Source of the DNA: Tiliqua scincoides
Lineage: Eukaryota; Chordata; Lepidosauria; Squamata; Scincidae
DNA: 64,000 nucleotides
NCBI RefSeq assembly: GCF_035046505.1
Contig: NC_089823.1
Span: 5,599,267-5,663,266, forward strand
Direction of reading: 5' to 3'
Position numbers and translations under genes: made by a program. Shown here in pieces: positions 1 through 11,243 of this stretch (positions within the stretch are counted from its first letter, which is position 1; the number at the start of each line of letters is the position of its first letter). The notes beneath the pieces are model-generated. The model saw only the letters and a program-made list of their open reading frames with translations. It was not told the DNA's origin and did not search any database.

Positions 1-110
1 TCCTCCATACCTACTTTACCCAGGCTTTGCACACTGGAGAGGACACTGTTCCAGAGCCACCATTCAGAGCGCGATACCATAGTCTTCCGAGACTAAAGGA
101 TGCCAACAAC
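1..110 (+). repeat. 471-bp non-autonomous retroposon, cut by the window start
   Basis: The 3' end is the same as in the copies at 45667 and 60617 (ACTTTACCCAGGCTTTGCAC.., GTTCCAGAGCCACCATTCAG..). It ends in the hairpin tail AGTCTTCCGAGACT and GGATGCCAAC. The 5' part lies outside the window. Confidence 0.8.
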
Positions 111-1003
111 CCTAGGAGAATTCATGGAGGGGTTCTCGTAATGGTGCACATGTAACATCATTAGTCCCAGGTCACTGCGAAACTGTCCAGTCAGAGAAAC
201 TGCCCAGGGAATGTGTGGTGGTGGTTTGCAAAGGGTTACTTTATCAGACATGGACCTTGGAGGTCCTGGCTGAACCCTGCTTTGACCAATAAGCTAAATT
301 CAGTGATGGAAAAGGGAAATCGAGTAGACACCAACTTTATCCTTAGTTACTACAGGCACTCAGTCTGTGATTTCACAAAAGGGTCAGAAATGAGTCAGCA
401 GACAGTTACAACTTTTGTCCCCAGGACCTTGTCTCTGGATTGCAAACTACAGTGCAATCTGCTTATTTTGTCACTGCTGAGTTCCCCAATGTATTGACTG
501 CCAGCCCCCAGCAGTGGGGCTCTCGCTCTCTCTCTCTCTCTTTAAAAAAAAAAAATCATTTTTGTCTAAGCCCAGATTGCTGCTCTGTTGCAATGCATGG
601 AAAGAGTGAACAATTACAACACATTGGCTGAAAGTTTAAACCTATTACCCAGCACAGCCAGGCAGTCTCAATTGCAGGGATACTTCTAGGCTGGGGTCAG
701 TATTTTTCGAGGGCAGTATCTCCCAAGCTTCTGACAGCAGCAGCAGGACACTCAATTAGAAAAAATACTTAACAGCTGAAAAAAGTTTAGTTTTTACATG
801 TTTAACAGTATAAAGCACGCCATTCTTAGTTTCTGCATGATCTGATCACCTCTTTGTTCTATCCCCTATTTCCTTGCTAGTCCTGCAATCTCTCACACCA
901 GCCCAATGGATGTCATGCACACAGGGCCATACTCTTTGCCTTTCTAAATGATAGAAAGGGAGCCAGGAGGATGGCAGCAGTGGTGGCTCCTTTGGGATAA
1001 TGC

Positions 1004-1152
1004 CACTGTTACCCTGCACATGCCCAATCTTGTCTGATCTTGGAAGCTAAGCAGGGTCAGGCCTGGTTAGTACTTGGATGGGAGACCACCTGGGAATACC
1101 GGGTGCTGTAGGCTTATACCATAGTCTTTCGAGACTGAAGGTTGCCAACCAC
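1004..1152 (+). mobile_element. 5S-rRNA-derived SINE, full length
   Basis: It begins ACTGTTACCCTGC, then follows vertebrate 5S rRNA (GGAAGCTAAGCAGGGTCAGG, GGATGGGAGACC, GGGAATACCGGGTGCTGTAG). It ends in the LINE-type tail with hairpin AGTCTTTCGAGACT and GGTTGCCAACC. The 5S part keeps the internal pol III control region. A functional 5S gene would end in a T-run after GGCTT, which is absent. Confidence 0.9.
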
Positions 1153-2238
1153 CACCATCTGGCCATGGGCTGCTGGTCAGCCATGGCCTGTCTTTGTGCA
1201 TCCAGGGACCTGTGGTCCCTCTCAGGCTCATTAAAGGGCTGGTCCTGAACCTAAACAGCCATCTCTTGGAGTCTGCTTGAGTTCTGGATTTCCTGCATCA
1301 AGCAAGGGCAGTCTCCAAGACCAACTCTGATTCTATGACCAGGGAATCCATTCAGCTGAGCCCATTCCTGTTGCAATTATGTTAGAGCTCCAGAGGAGCT
1401 CTTTACATGGAGGATCATCCAAAGATATGATCCTTTTACTTGGAATTGAGAGAAGTGGCACAGTTTCTACTACTTCATTCTGCCTCATGCGTGGAACCAG
1501 GGCTGACAAATGGGGCAGAGCAAAATTCAGGAGCATCAGATGCTTGTAGAGCATGGTTTAACTTTAGGAGAATTGTGCAGAGACTCCGAAAGGGCTAGGA
1601 GAGATTGACAGCCCAATCTTATTGCGGACTTATGGTGGCAGATCTTGAGATCCACTGTCAATGGTGCTCTATGGTCGTGAGTTGCAGGGCTGGTGGTGCA
1701 AAGAGCTGGAGACCCTTTGTCTGCCCCAACAGCTCCCTGACACCACACTGTTGCAATTAAGATGGTGGTGGTGGCAGTTCGTGGGCAGTTTGGGGGAGAT
1801 TCAGGGTGGGGAGCAAGCCAGGCAGGAAGCGGGGGGGACAGGAGGGGGTGGCTCTGAGCTGCAGCAACACAAGCCCAGATCCTATCCCTGTTTTCCCAGT
1901 CGGACATGCGCCCAAGCCCGTTGATGGCCAAGTAGCCTAAAGGCAGGTAAGTAAAAAATATTTCCTCACTTCTTCCAGGCCATCTGGTCATCCCCGCCCC
2001 TCACAATTGGCTGCAGCGTGCACTGGCAGCCTGGCCTCATTGAGTAGGATGGTGGGGATAGAATTGGAACCTTAGTTTCTTGGGGATAGGTATACTTGGA
2101 GCAACCAATTCAAATTAGGATTACTGTGGAACAAACCAATCAGGGTAGAAATGAATTCTGTTTGGCAGCCGTTCCCAATTTGTGGACTTCTTCACTGCAT
2201 GTCAGCACACAGGACCAGCAGCCCAACTGACCCACATC

Positions 2239-2479
2239 CAGTGGCATAGCAAGTGGGGGTGCAAAACACTAAGTTTTGCAAGGCGCCTCACTGCAGCGTG
2301 CAAGGGGCCCTCCACATCTCCTTTGGAGCCATTCCAGGCAGTGGGTACAAAACGGAGGCACATGCCTCTGTTTTTCTCCCACGGCCTGGAATGGCTCCAA
2401 AGGGGAGGGGCCCCTTGCACACTGCAGCGAGGCTCCCTGCAAAACTTAGTGCTTTACACCCCCCTCTAGCTATGCTGCT
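2239..2479. mobile_element. hAT-type MITE (CAGTGGCATAGC family)
   Basis: Terminal inverted repeats start CAGTGGCATAGC and include TGCAAAACACTAAGTTTTGC, answered by GCAAAACTTAGTGCTTT..TAGCTATG at the other end. Flanks CCCACATC and CTCACATC match at 7 of 8 bases, an 8-bp target-site duplication as expected for hAT elements. No transposase is encoded. Confidence 0.75.
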
Positions 2480-3055
2480 CTCACATCAGTTTTCTGTAGA
2501 CTTCACACTGCTATGCAAAGGTGTTGACAGATAGGAAGGAAGTGGCTGGGAGGTTGTTGGCAAGAAAGCAAATGGTGCTTCTGTGCAGAATGGGTAGCTG
2601 GAGAGGACACACAAAGAGACTTTGTCTGTGGGCATGAGTGGAAGATAAATTCCCCATGAAACTTGCTGGGGCTCACATCTGCCTGTGACTCGCGCCTTTT
2701 GATCTGCAAACTCATTCTCCTAGGATGGCAATATTATCATTTGGGGATTAAATATGGAATATATAATTATGGGCTGCAGCCAGACGCCACTCGTAGATTT
2801 TCCAGCCAATTTCTTCCTGCCCAATATTATTCTAATAAGAAACCACCTATTTTGTTAGCCTGCGGGTAAAGTGAGTAGGAGCCAGCTAGCTAGATTACAT
2901 GCCTGCGCAGCTAGATGGAAGGGCACCCCCATACAAAACCATGGTGCACTCTCGAAGCACAATCCTAACCCTGCACTGGGGCAACGAGGCTGCGTGGCCT
3001 GCACTATACCCAACACAGGGTAGGAGCGGCTGGTGGTCACCTCAGGGTATTTGTA

Positions 3056-3690
3056 TTGGCAACCTTCAGTCTTGAAAGACTCTGGTATCGCGCTCTGAAT
3101 GGTGGTTCTGGAACAGCGTCTAGTGTGGCTGAAAAGGCCGATTCGGGAGTGACAATCCCTTCCACACCGGGAGCAAGTGCAGTCTGTCCCTGGTCTGTCT
3201 CCCTGGCTATGGGCCTTCCTTCTTTGCCTCTTAGCCTCAGACTGTTGGCAAAGTGTCTCTTCAAACTGGGAAAGGCCATGCTGCACAGCCTGCCTCCAAG
3301 CGGGCCGCTCAGAGGCCAGGGTTTCCCACTTGTTGAGGTCCATCCCTAAGGCCTTCAGATACCTCTTGCAGATGTCCTTGTATCGCAGCTGTGGTCTACC
3401 TGTAGGGCGCTTTCCTTGCACGAGTTCTCCATAGAGGAGATCCTTTGGGATCCGGCCATCATCCATTCTCACGACATGACCAAGCCAACGCAGGCGTCTC
3501 TGTTTCAGCAGTGCATACATGCTAGGGATTCCAGCACGTTCCAGGACTGTGTTGTTTGGAACTTTGTCCTGCCAGGTGATGCCGAGGATGAGTCGGAGGC
3601 AGCGCATGTGGAAAGCGCTCAGTTTCCTCTCCTGTTGTGAGTGAAGAGTCCATGACTCGCTGCAGTACAGAAGTGTACTCAGGACGCAAG
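3056..3690 (-). mobile_element. Non-LTR retrotransposon (LINE), 3' end of reverse-transcriptase ORF
   Basis: The minus strand encodes the ORF2 C-terminal part: [60 protein letters not shown], then a C2HC finger ([18 protein letters not shown]). It is 5' truncated. Its tail is the hairpin shared with the 5S SINE. In this copy the usual TAG is read as CAG, so the open frame runs on into the flank. I cannot place its clade from memory. Confidence 0.85.
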
Positions 3691-3797
3691 CTCAGGGTAA
3701 GGGAATGTTTTTTCCCCTTACCCCGTGAAACACCTCAGCCTGCCCTATGGGGCTACTTGGATCTGTGCCAGCTATTTATCTAGCACAAATCCAAGCA

Positions 3798-3894
3798 GCA
3801 CATGTAGGGATTCCTGGCCCAGGAGCAGAAGGTGGCCCAGGAGCAGAAGATCCAAGCCACCTTCTGCTCCTGGGCCAGGAATCCCTACATGTGC
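3798..3894. repeat. Perfect 39-bp inverted repeat (hairpin)
   Basis: Arms 3798-3836 and 3856-3894 are exact reverse complements (GCACATGTAGGGATTCCTGG.. against ..CCAGGAATCCCTACATGTGC) with a 19-nt loop. It lies in MITE-like sequence related to copies near 22587 and 38917 that also carry hairpins. Confidence 0.95.
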
Positions 3895-4294
3895 CTTACA
3901 GCACATTTGTGACACTTAAGAGCTGGTGCAGGCTGCCTGTGCCCGCACAAGTCACAGTTAGGATGAAGCTGTCAGACAATGAAGACAAGCCATGCACAGA
4001 CTCCTTGTCTGCTTGTGGTCTTTTTTCAATAGCACTGATTTCAGCATGTCTCAGAGAAGCCCTTTTCCTACTGAACCTTAGGCAGAGATTTTCCTTATAG
4101 GAAATTGACAGGGGAAAGGAAGGAACCGAGGGAATCTCAATCAGCACAGTGCTGTGTACAGTATATATGCAAATAACAACACAGACTGTATATTCTAAGG
4201 CTTTTGTGGTTGGTAGAGCTATCTTTAAAATCAAAATTGTCTGGGTTTTCAGACTGCAATTCATTAAAATCTCACATAAATGATGTTTTGCTCA

Positions 4295-4881
4295 ACTGTT
4301 ACCCTGCAGATGCCCGATCTTGTCTGTTCTTGGAAGCTAGGCAGGGTCAGGCCTGGTTAGTACTTGGATGGGAGACCGCCTGGGAATACCGAGTGCTGTA
4401 GGCTTATACCATGAGCTCGGAAGCTAAGCAGGGTCAGGCCTGGTTAGTACTTGGATGGGAGACCGCCTGGGAATACCGGGTGCTGTAGGCTTATACCATG
4501 AGCTCGGAAGCTAAGCAGGGTCAGGCCTGGTTAGTACTTGGATGGGAGACCACCTGGGAATACCGGGTGCTGTAGGCTTATACCATGAGCTCGGAAGCTA
4601 AGCAGGGTCAGGCCTGGTTAGTACCTGGATGGGAGACCACCTAGGAATACCGGGTGCTGTAGGCTTATACCATGAGCTCAGAAGCTAAGCAGAGTTAGGC
4701 CTGGTTAGTACCTGGATGGGAGACCACCTGGGAATACCAGGTGCTGTAGGCTTATACCATGAGCTCGGAAGCTAAGCAGGGTCAGGCCTGGTTAGTACTT
4801 GGATGGGAGACCGCCTGGGAATACCGGGTGCTGTAGGCTTATAGCATAGTCTTTTGAGACTGAAGGTTGCCAACCAACCAG
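4295..4881 (+). repeat. Tandem array of 5S-derived SINE bodies (87-bp period)
   Basis: One full 5' head (AACTGTTACCCTGC..) is followed by 87-bp units starting at 4413, 4500, 4587, 4674 and 4761, each GAGCTCGGAAGCTAAGC.. to ..GGCTTATACCAT. A single 3' hairpin tail closes the array at 4848-4881. Flanks GATGTTTTGCTCA and GATGTTTCACTCA look like a diverged target-site duplication around the whole array. Confidence 0.93.
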
Positions 4882-5763
4882 ATGTTTCACTCATACTTGT
4901 GATGGGCCTTCTCAAAGGGAAAGAGATCTCTTACCATGGTCTCAAAACGTGGACAATTTTGATTTTAAAGATAAATACTGTTTATCTCATCTTGCAGAAG
5001 TAATTTTCAACTTCAAGCTCATGCAGATGTTGGGTGTCCCTCAAACCCGTCCCCCTGGGCAACAGCCTGGGGCTCCTGCCGCTAAACCTGAGCCTGTCAC
5101 CAGCTGTTTTGCTTAACTATTTCAACTGAGACGTTGGTGTGGAAATAATTCATTTTGTGCCACTTTCTATTTTTAGCTGGGAAAAAAAGAGGAGGAAAAT
5201 GTCGCAGGGGAAAAATGCCTTGGTGTTGAAAGCTGCAAGTTATTCCGTTTCAGTTATTCCCCAGAGATGCTCTTTGCAAATGGAAATAAAGGTCTCAACA
5301 GCATCCTTAAGGACTGAACCAAGAGCTCTGCTGTACAGAATCAGCATAAAGGGTAAGATTTATGTAAGCCCAGAGCCAGGCCAACCACTGAATGCTGTAA
5401 TCATATTCCCATAGTATCAGTCCAGAGCCTGGCTAAAAATAGGGCATTCAGAACTAGGCTTTGGGTCAGAAATCCCAAATGGGTCTTCTCCTGAGGTGGA
5501 TCAATCTGTGCTGAGCATAACAGCTGCCAAGCTGTGGGGATGGCTGCAGCTCAGCAGGCGAATATCTGTTTTGAGCACAGTAAATCCCATGTTGTTTCCA
5601 AGTGTTTCCTATATTACGACTGCCTGAAACCTGTATGTCTTGCTCTGCAGCAGATAGAGGCACAGGAGAGGGGGCCATTTCAACTGGGAAAACAGTATGG
5701 TTAAGTCTCTACCTTTCACCCATGAAAAAAAAAACCCTTCCAAACATTATGCTTGCTCTAGTA

Positions 5764-6229
5764 CAGGGGTGCCCAAACCCCGGCCCTGGGGCCACTTGCG
5801 GCCCTCGAGGACTCTCAATGCGCCCCTCAGGGAGCCCCCAGTCTCCAGTGAGCCTCTGGCCCTCCGGAGATTTGTTGGAGCCCGCACTGGCCCGACGCAA
5901 CTGCTCTTAGCATGAAGGCAACTGATTGACCTCTCGACTGAGCTGTGGGATGAGGGCTGCTGCCACTGCTTGCAGTTTCACATCTGTGATGCAGCAGAGG
6001 CAGCAAAGGAAAGGCCAGCCTTGCTTTGTACAAGGCCTTTTATAGGCCTTGAACTATTGCAAGACCTTCATTCATTCATATAAGCTCATCTTTAATATAT
6101 TCATTTATGTAAACTTATGTAAATTTATTCAAATTTTAAATGTAAATTAATTCTTCCCCCCCCCCCGGCCCCCGACGCAGTGTCAGAGAGATGATGTGGC
6201 CCTCCTGCCAAAATCTTTGGACACCCCTG
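5764..6229. mobile_element. hAT-type MITE with perfect 8-bp target duplication
   Basis: A 466-bp element with ends CAGGGGTGCCCAAA and TTTGGACACCCCTG (inverted), flanked on both sides by CTCTAGTA (5756-5763 and 6230-6237). It encodes no transposase. The TIR and 8-bp duplication point to the hAT superfamily. Confidence 0.93.
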
Positions 6230-7090
6230 CTCTAGTACAATGCAAAGCAGTATATCACCTTCCTGGATCTGTTACAAGACAATGCGCAATGTGTACCCTC
6301 TTGGTGGGCAGGTTCTGACAATACTTTCCAAATGGGCCTTGCTTTATATGGGCAATGGGATCACGCATGACCCAGTCCCCCGTTTAACATAGTTTCCTCC
6401 TCTTTCTGATCACACATGGAAAGGTCATTCAAAATGCGCCCCCCCCCCAATGCAGTCTGGTTTATATGGATCATGTGCAGGGCCAGCCTCAGGCCAGCCT
6501 TGGACCCCGCGCCTGGAGGGAGTCTGCACTAGGGTGGTGAGCAGAACCCCACAGCTGGCACTTCGGTCTGTAGCTGACGCTCCGGCGTGGAAACTTCCAC
6601 ATTGTAACGTTGCAAGGAGAGCATTGCCACTGGACAGCCCTGCCTCTTGCACACCCCTGGGTCTTATTGGCTTGAAATCTGCCCCCCCCCCCCCGGTAGC
6701 AGTTGGTGGTAACGCTGCTGATAGGTACTTCGCCACTACCACTTAATCGTGGTGAGTAAGGGGGCTGTGGAGGGGACGCCCTGGAAAAATGTTTTGCATT
6801 GTGCCCTGCAGCTTCTAAGGTCAGCCCTGATTGAGTGTGAGGGGTCAGTGATTAGGAAAAGGGGGAAATTTCACCAAGAGGAAGAGTAGGGTATACACCA
6901 TCCCTCGCTTCATTGCTTGGAGAGGGATTGGTTTGGAAAGTATTGCCAAAAGAAGCAAGTGGCCTCGCTGTGAGTCAGGGAGAAACTGCTGACTGTGGGG
7001 CACCACGATTAGAAGGTTAGTTACATATTGTCTGCCCCGCTTCTTCTGCCAGCAGAGCCAGGGCAAAAGATTCATTGCTACAGATGCGCT

Positions 7091-8092
7091 AAGAACATAA
7101 GAACAGCCCCACTGGATCAGGCCATAGGCCATCTAGTCCAGCTTCCTGTATCTCACAGCGGCCCACCAAATGCCCCAGGGAGCACACCAGATAACAAGAG
7201 ACCTGCAAGGCATTCTGGGAATTGTAGTTAAGAACATAAGAAGAGCTCCACTGTATCAGACCATAGGCCATCTAGTTCAGCTTCCTGTATCTCACAGCGG
7301 CCCACCAAATGCCCCAGGGAGCACACCAGATAACAAGAGACCTGCAAGGCATTCTGGGAATTGTAGTTAAGAACATAAGAAGAGCTCCACTGTATCAGAC
7401 CATAGGCCATCTAGTTCAGCTTCCTGTATCTCACAGCGGCCCACCAAATGCCCCAGGGAGCACACCAGATAACAAGAGACCTGCAAGGCATTCTGGGAAT
7501 TGTAGTTAAGAACATAAGAAGAGCTCCACTGTATCAGACCATAGGCCATCTAGTTCAGCTTCCTGTATCTCACAGCGGCCCACCAGATGACTCTGGGAAC
7601 ACACAAGACAACAGGAGACCTGCATCCTGGTGCATCTGGCATCCCTTGTGTCTGACATAGCCCACTTCTAAAATCAGGAAGTTGCACATACACATCATGG
7701 TTTGTAACCCGTGATGGACTTTTCCTCCAGAAATTTATCCAATCCCTTTTTAAAGACATCTAGGCCAGATGCCGTCACCACATCCTGTGGCAAGGAGTTC
7801 CACAGACTAACTACGAGCTGAGTAACTCTCCCAACACTCAATTTTAGCAGATGTTCCGTGGTTCTGGTGTTATGTGAGAGGGAAATAAGCGTCTCTCTAT
7901 CTGCTCTATCCAGCCCCTGCATAATTTTGTAAGTCTCAATCATGTCCCCCCTCAGGCGTCTCTTTTCTAGACAAAAGAGCCCCAAACAATGTAGCCTTTC
8001 CTCATAAGGGGGGGTGCCCCAGGCCAGTAATCATTTTGGTCACTCACTTTCGCACCTTTTCCGTTTCTACGATATCCTTTTTGAAAAGGGCC
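7091..8092 (-). mobile_element. CR1-type LINE 3' end with three extra tandem 3' modules
   Basis: The minus strand encodes the CR1-type RT C-terminus ([46 protein letters not shown]) and the 3' UTR ending GGGGCTGTTCTTATGTTCTT. That 3' end is repeated in 139-bp units beginning at 7091, 7230, 7369 and 7508. The second and third units are identical. A linker GAATTGTAGTT joins the units. Confidence 0.88.
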
Positions 8093-8326
8093 TAGAAACA
8101 TAACTGCAGAACCCAGATGAATTTTTTTGGCAATTTTCAACTGCTACACTCCAAACTCCTGTGGCACACCTGCTGACCTTTTGTGGCACACCACTTGAAA
8201 ATAACTGAGTCAGACCGTTGGTGCAGCTCAGTCATCATTCTTGATGTTGACCATAATATGTTTGCTAATGAAGGGAGATGCTGCACTTCAGGCATTGCCA
8301 ACAATCATTAGTGTGTATTGAGAACA

Positions 8327-8596
8327 GGTATTGAGAACAAAACGGCTAATATTATAATGCCGTTGTACAAATTGATGGTAAGGCCACACCTGGAGTATTG
8401 TGTCCAGTTCTGGTTGCCGCATCTCAAAAAGGACATGGTGGAAATGGAAAAGGTGCAAAAGAGAGCGACTAAGATGATTGCGGGGCTGGGACACCTTCCT
8501 TATGAGGAAAGGCTACGGCGTTTGAGCCTCTTCAGCCTAGAAAAGAGGCACCTCAGGGGGGACATGATAGAGACATACAAAATTATGCAGGGGATG
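8327..8596 (+). mobile_element. CR1-type LINE fragment
   Basis: It encodes [60 protein letters not shown] and RRLSLFSLEKRHLRGDMIET, the RT C-terminal region. The 3' end is replaced at 8597-8636 by the terminal part of a CAGTGGCATAGC-type MITE. Confidence 0.9.
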
Positions 8597-9752
8597 GCTC
8601 CCTGAAAAACTTAAAGCTTTGCACCCCTTCTAGCTACTCCACTGTTTGCAAAGCATGTTTTTTCAAGTTCAACATGCAAAGCATGTTTTTTCAAGTTCGC
8701 CTATTTTAAAACTATGAATTTAGTTAATAACATTTTTGTGAACTTAAAATGAGCATCATGTAGTGTTTTTTTGTTTTGTTTTGTTTTAAGTACTAGGCCT
8801 GGAAGACACAAAGCCCTGCTGCACTGCAAGCACACAACCTAAGCTGAGAGTTTGCACAATTTCGGCATTCGTCCTTTGGCTGAACTGCGGCCTCAGGGTA
8901 TGAAGGGACAAGATGCCTTCATACCCTGATGGGAAGTTCTTTACCTGAGAATGGAAACATTTTCAGGGGGGTCGGTTCCTGTAAACACTCACGTCTCCAC
9001 AATTCCAACTGAGCCCTCTTGGCTATTAATTAACGGGAGGGGTTGACCTCTGATTAGAGGTCATTCAGGAGGCAAATGAACGAATGCGGAACTCGTAAAG
9101 GCAGCATAACTGCCACAGCCATTGATGCAGAGCTAACTGGAAAGTCAAAAGACTTTAAGTGTGTCTGGCTAGTGGTTTAAGACTTTTTAAAAAAAAATTT
9201 ATGCTTGTCTGCCAATCAGAAAAGTTCAGAACTGCGGTAAGTGCTGCTTGAGTTAGATCCATTGTGCTGTACCTCCAAGCTTCAGGATACAAATTTTAGT
9301 GCAAAAGCCCTTCGTCCTGACCCTGTTAGGTTCCTATTCTAGAGATGGTCGACTGGCAGACCTAGATCTGGGATCTACTGCAATTTTGTCTGTCCCCTTG
9401 TCCCTGACAAATTTAAATCAAGGTATGGAAATTGCCTGCATAAAAATGTTGGAAGACTTTTTTGCCTTCTGGACGAATCCAAAGGCTCGTGTAGCCCAGT
9501 GTCTCGCTTCCCACAGTGATCAACCAGATGCCCCAGTGGGAACCCACAAGCAAGTGATGAAAGAACCATCCACCCCAGTGGCGTAGCTCATGATCATATA
9601 GCCCGGCGCCAAGTTCAAAGTGTTGCCCCAGAAGTGATGTCACAACTGGAAGTGACATCATGCCCAGGCTTTTAAAAAAGTGAAAATCAAGAGGAACCCA
9701 CCTCCTCCCCCCAGCAGCTCACCACCCATTTGCTCTGCTGCTTCCCCCCAGT

Positions 9753-10207
9753 CAGTGGCATAGCTAAGGCATCTATCCGCTACCCAGGGTCAAAGAAGAT
9801 TTTGTAGCCCCCCTGCATGACAAAATCAAATTTAAGTAAATAAATAAAAAGTTATTGGTTCCATGCGGTATCATAATAACATCTCACTGGCACTCAGAAC
9901 AATCAGTCTCATGGGTCAGTTTGGAGTTAAGCAAATCTACTTTTTGTTCCGCAAGGCAGTTGTGTTTTCATTTTCTGGTTAATTGGCCATAACTTTTGAC
10001 AGAATATAGATATTCCAGTGCAGTTTGTTACATTGCATTCTGCATTAAATTACCTTTCCAATGATATATAACATGATGGGATTATTCATACATACCAAGA
10101 TTTTCACAATTTTGGTCACTAGTGCCAAGCTCAGCTTGTTGCCCCCCCCCTAAAGCTTGATGCCCAGTGCAACTGCTGCCATCTGCACCCCCTTTAGCTA
10201 CGCCACT
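9753..10207. mobile_element. hAT-type MITE (long member of CAGTGGC family)
   Basis: It starts CAGTGGCATAGCTAAGG and ends TTTAGCTACGCCACTT. Its interior (TGATATATAACATGATGGG.., AGATATTCCAGTGCAG) is homologous in reverse to the MITE at 18616. A related end, CAGTGGCGTAGCTCATG, lies at 9576. Confidence 0.7.
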
Positions 10208-10404
10208 TATCCACCCTCCCCTGTTCTTTGATCTCGGCATTCCAGCATGTGCTATGTGCACTGCCTCTGAACATGGAGGCTCTATACAGCCATCATGGCT
10301 GTTGATAAATATTTCCTCCTCCTGGAAGTTGTTTAATCCCCCTTTTAAAGCCATCTCAGCTAAGGGTCATCATCACATCTTGTTGCAGCGAATTCTATAA
10401 ATTA

Positions 10405-10860
10405 TGGCCCAATCTTACCTGGGCCTTGTGCTATCAGAACTCGCACTCTGGCAGCTCATAAGAACAGCCCCACTGGATCAGGTCATAGGCCCATCTAGTC
10501 CCGCTTCCTGTATCTCACAGCGGCCCACCAAGCTCAAGGCCCTATGCTGCGGCAAGAAAGCCGGGACACCATCGCACACTTCTGGGCCATTGCTGCAAAT
10601 GGCCAGAGGTACGGTGGATACCCCAGTGACTCCAGGAGACCTCACATATGTCAATATGTTGGTGGCTGAGGCTGGAGGGGGAGTTTTGGGAACATTCCAG
10701 GGCGGGGAGCAGGGAGAGGACTGGAGGAAGTAGATATCAGCAACCAAAGTGCAAGTCAGATCTTATCCCCATTTTTTCAGCCCACCCCTATAACTTTACA
10801 TACCTTCTGATCCCCTTCGCCCACCCCACTATTGGATGCAGCATGTATTCCATCAGCATG
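10405..10860. mobile_element. MITE-like repeat interrupted by a CR1 3' end
   Basis: Starts GGCCCAATCTTACCTGGGCC and continues after a CR1 fragment (10456-10530, minus) with GGCCATTGCTGCAAATGGCC, TCAGATCTTATCCCC and a Pro-rich tract. The layout resembles other CAGCCCAATC repeats in this window. Boundaries are uncertain. Confidence 0.4.
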
Positions 10861-11193
10861 GCTGCTTCATCGTCAGTGGTGAGGGATAGGTTTGGGCTGC
10901 GCACAGTGTGAAGAAGGCCTATTTTTATCACTTAAGGAACAGAATCAATTCAATGGGCAAATTCCTCTGGTTTGGATTTATGCATGTAATGTATAGTGCA
11001 CAAATGTGAATGGAATTTGCGTGAATGCATTTGCTACATAACTTGGGAGACTTTATTGCTAGTGAGTGATAATTTTGGAACCAGGCTACTGGTGAAGCAG
11101 CGGAATTCTGTGACAAAATGCACTCCGGAGATCCCAGGCCACCATCTGGAGGGCTTCTGAAGAATATGGGAGGCTTGCACAGGGATATGTACA

Positions 11194-11243
11194 CCCCACT
11201 AGAGTTGGCAATCTTGAGCTGAAGGATGCCAACTCTAGTGGGG
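11194..11243. repeat. Perfect 17-bp inverted repeat
   Basis: CCCCACTAGAGTTGGCA (11194-11210) and its exact reverse complement (11227-11243) flank a 16-nt loop. The loop and right arm (TGAGCTGAAGGATGCCAAC) resemble the LINE/SINE tail. Confidence 0.85.

Noticed and set aside
2855-3607. A host gene encoding a 250-residue protein on the minus strand
   Set aside because: It is the C-terminal part of a LINE reverse-transcriptase ORF, repeated at 21598-22192 and 31497, and it runs into flanking DNA.
4295-4881. A cluster of functional 5S rRNA genes
   Set aside because: The copies lack the true 5S 5' end and the terminator T-run, carry a LINE tail, and single copies elsewhere have target-site duplications. 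They are SINE-derived.
7091-7507. A CRISPR-like array (regular 139-bp period)
   Set aside because: The repeated unit is a CR1 3' end and there are no unique spacers. The context is vertebrate nuclear DNA.
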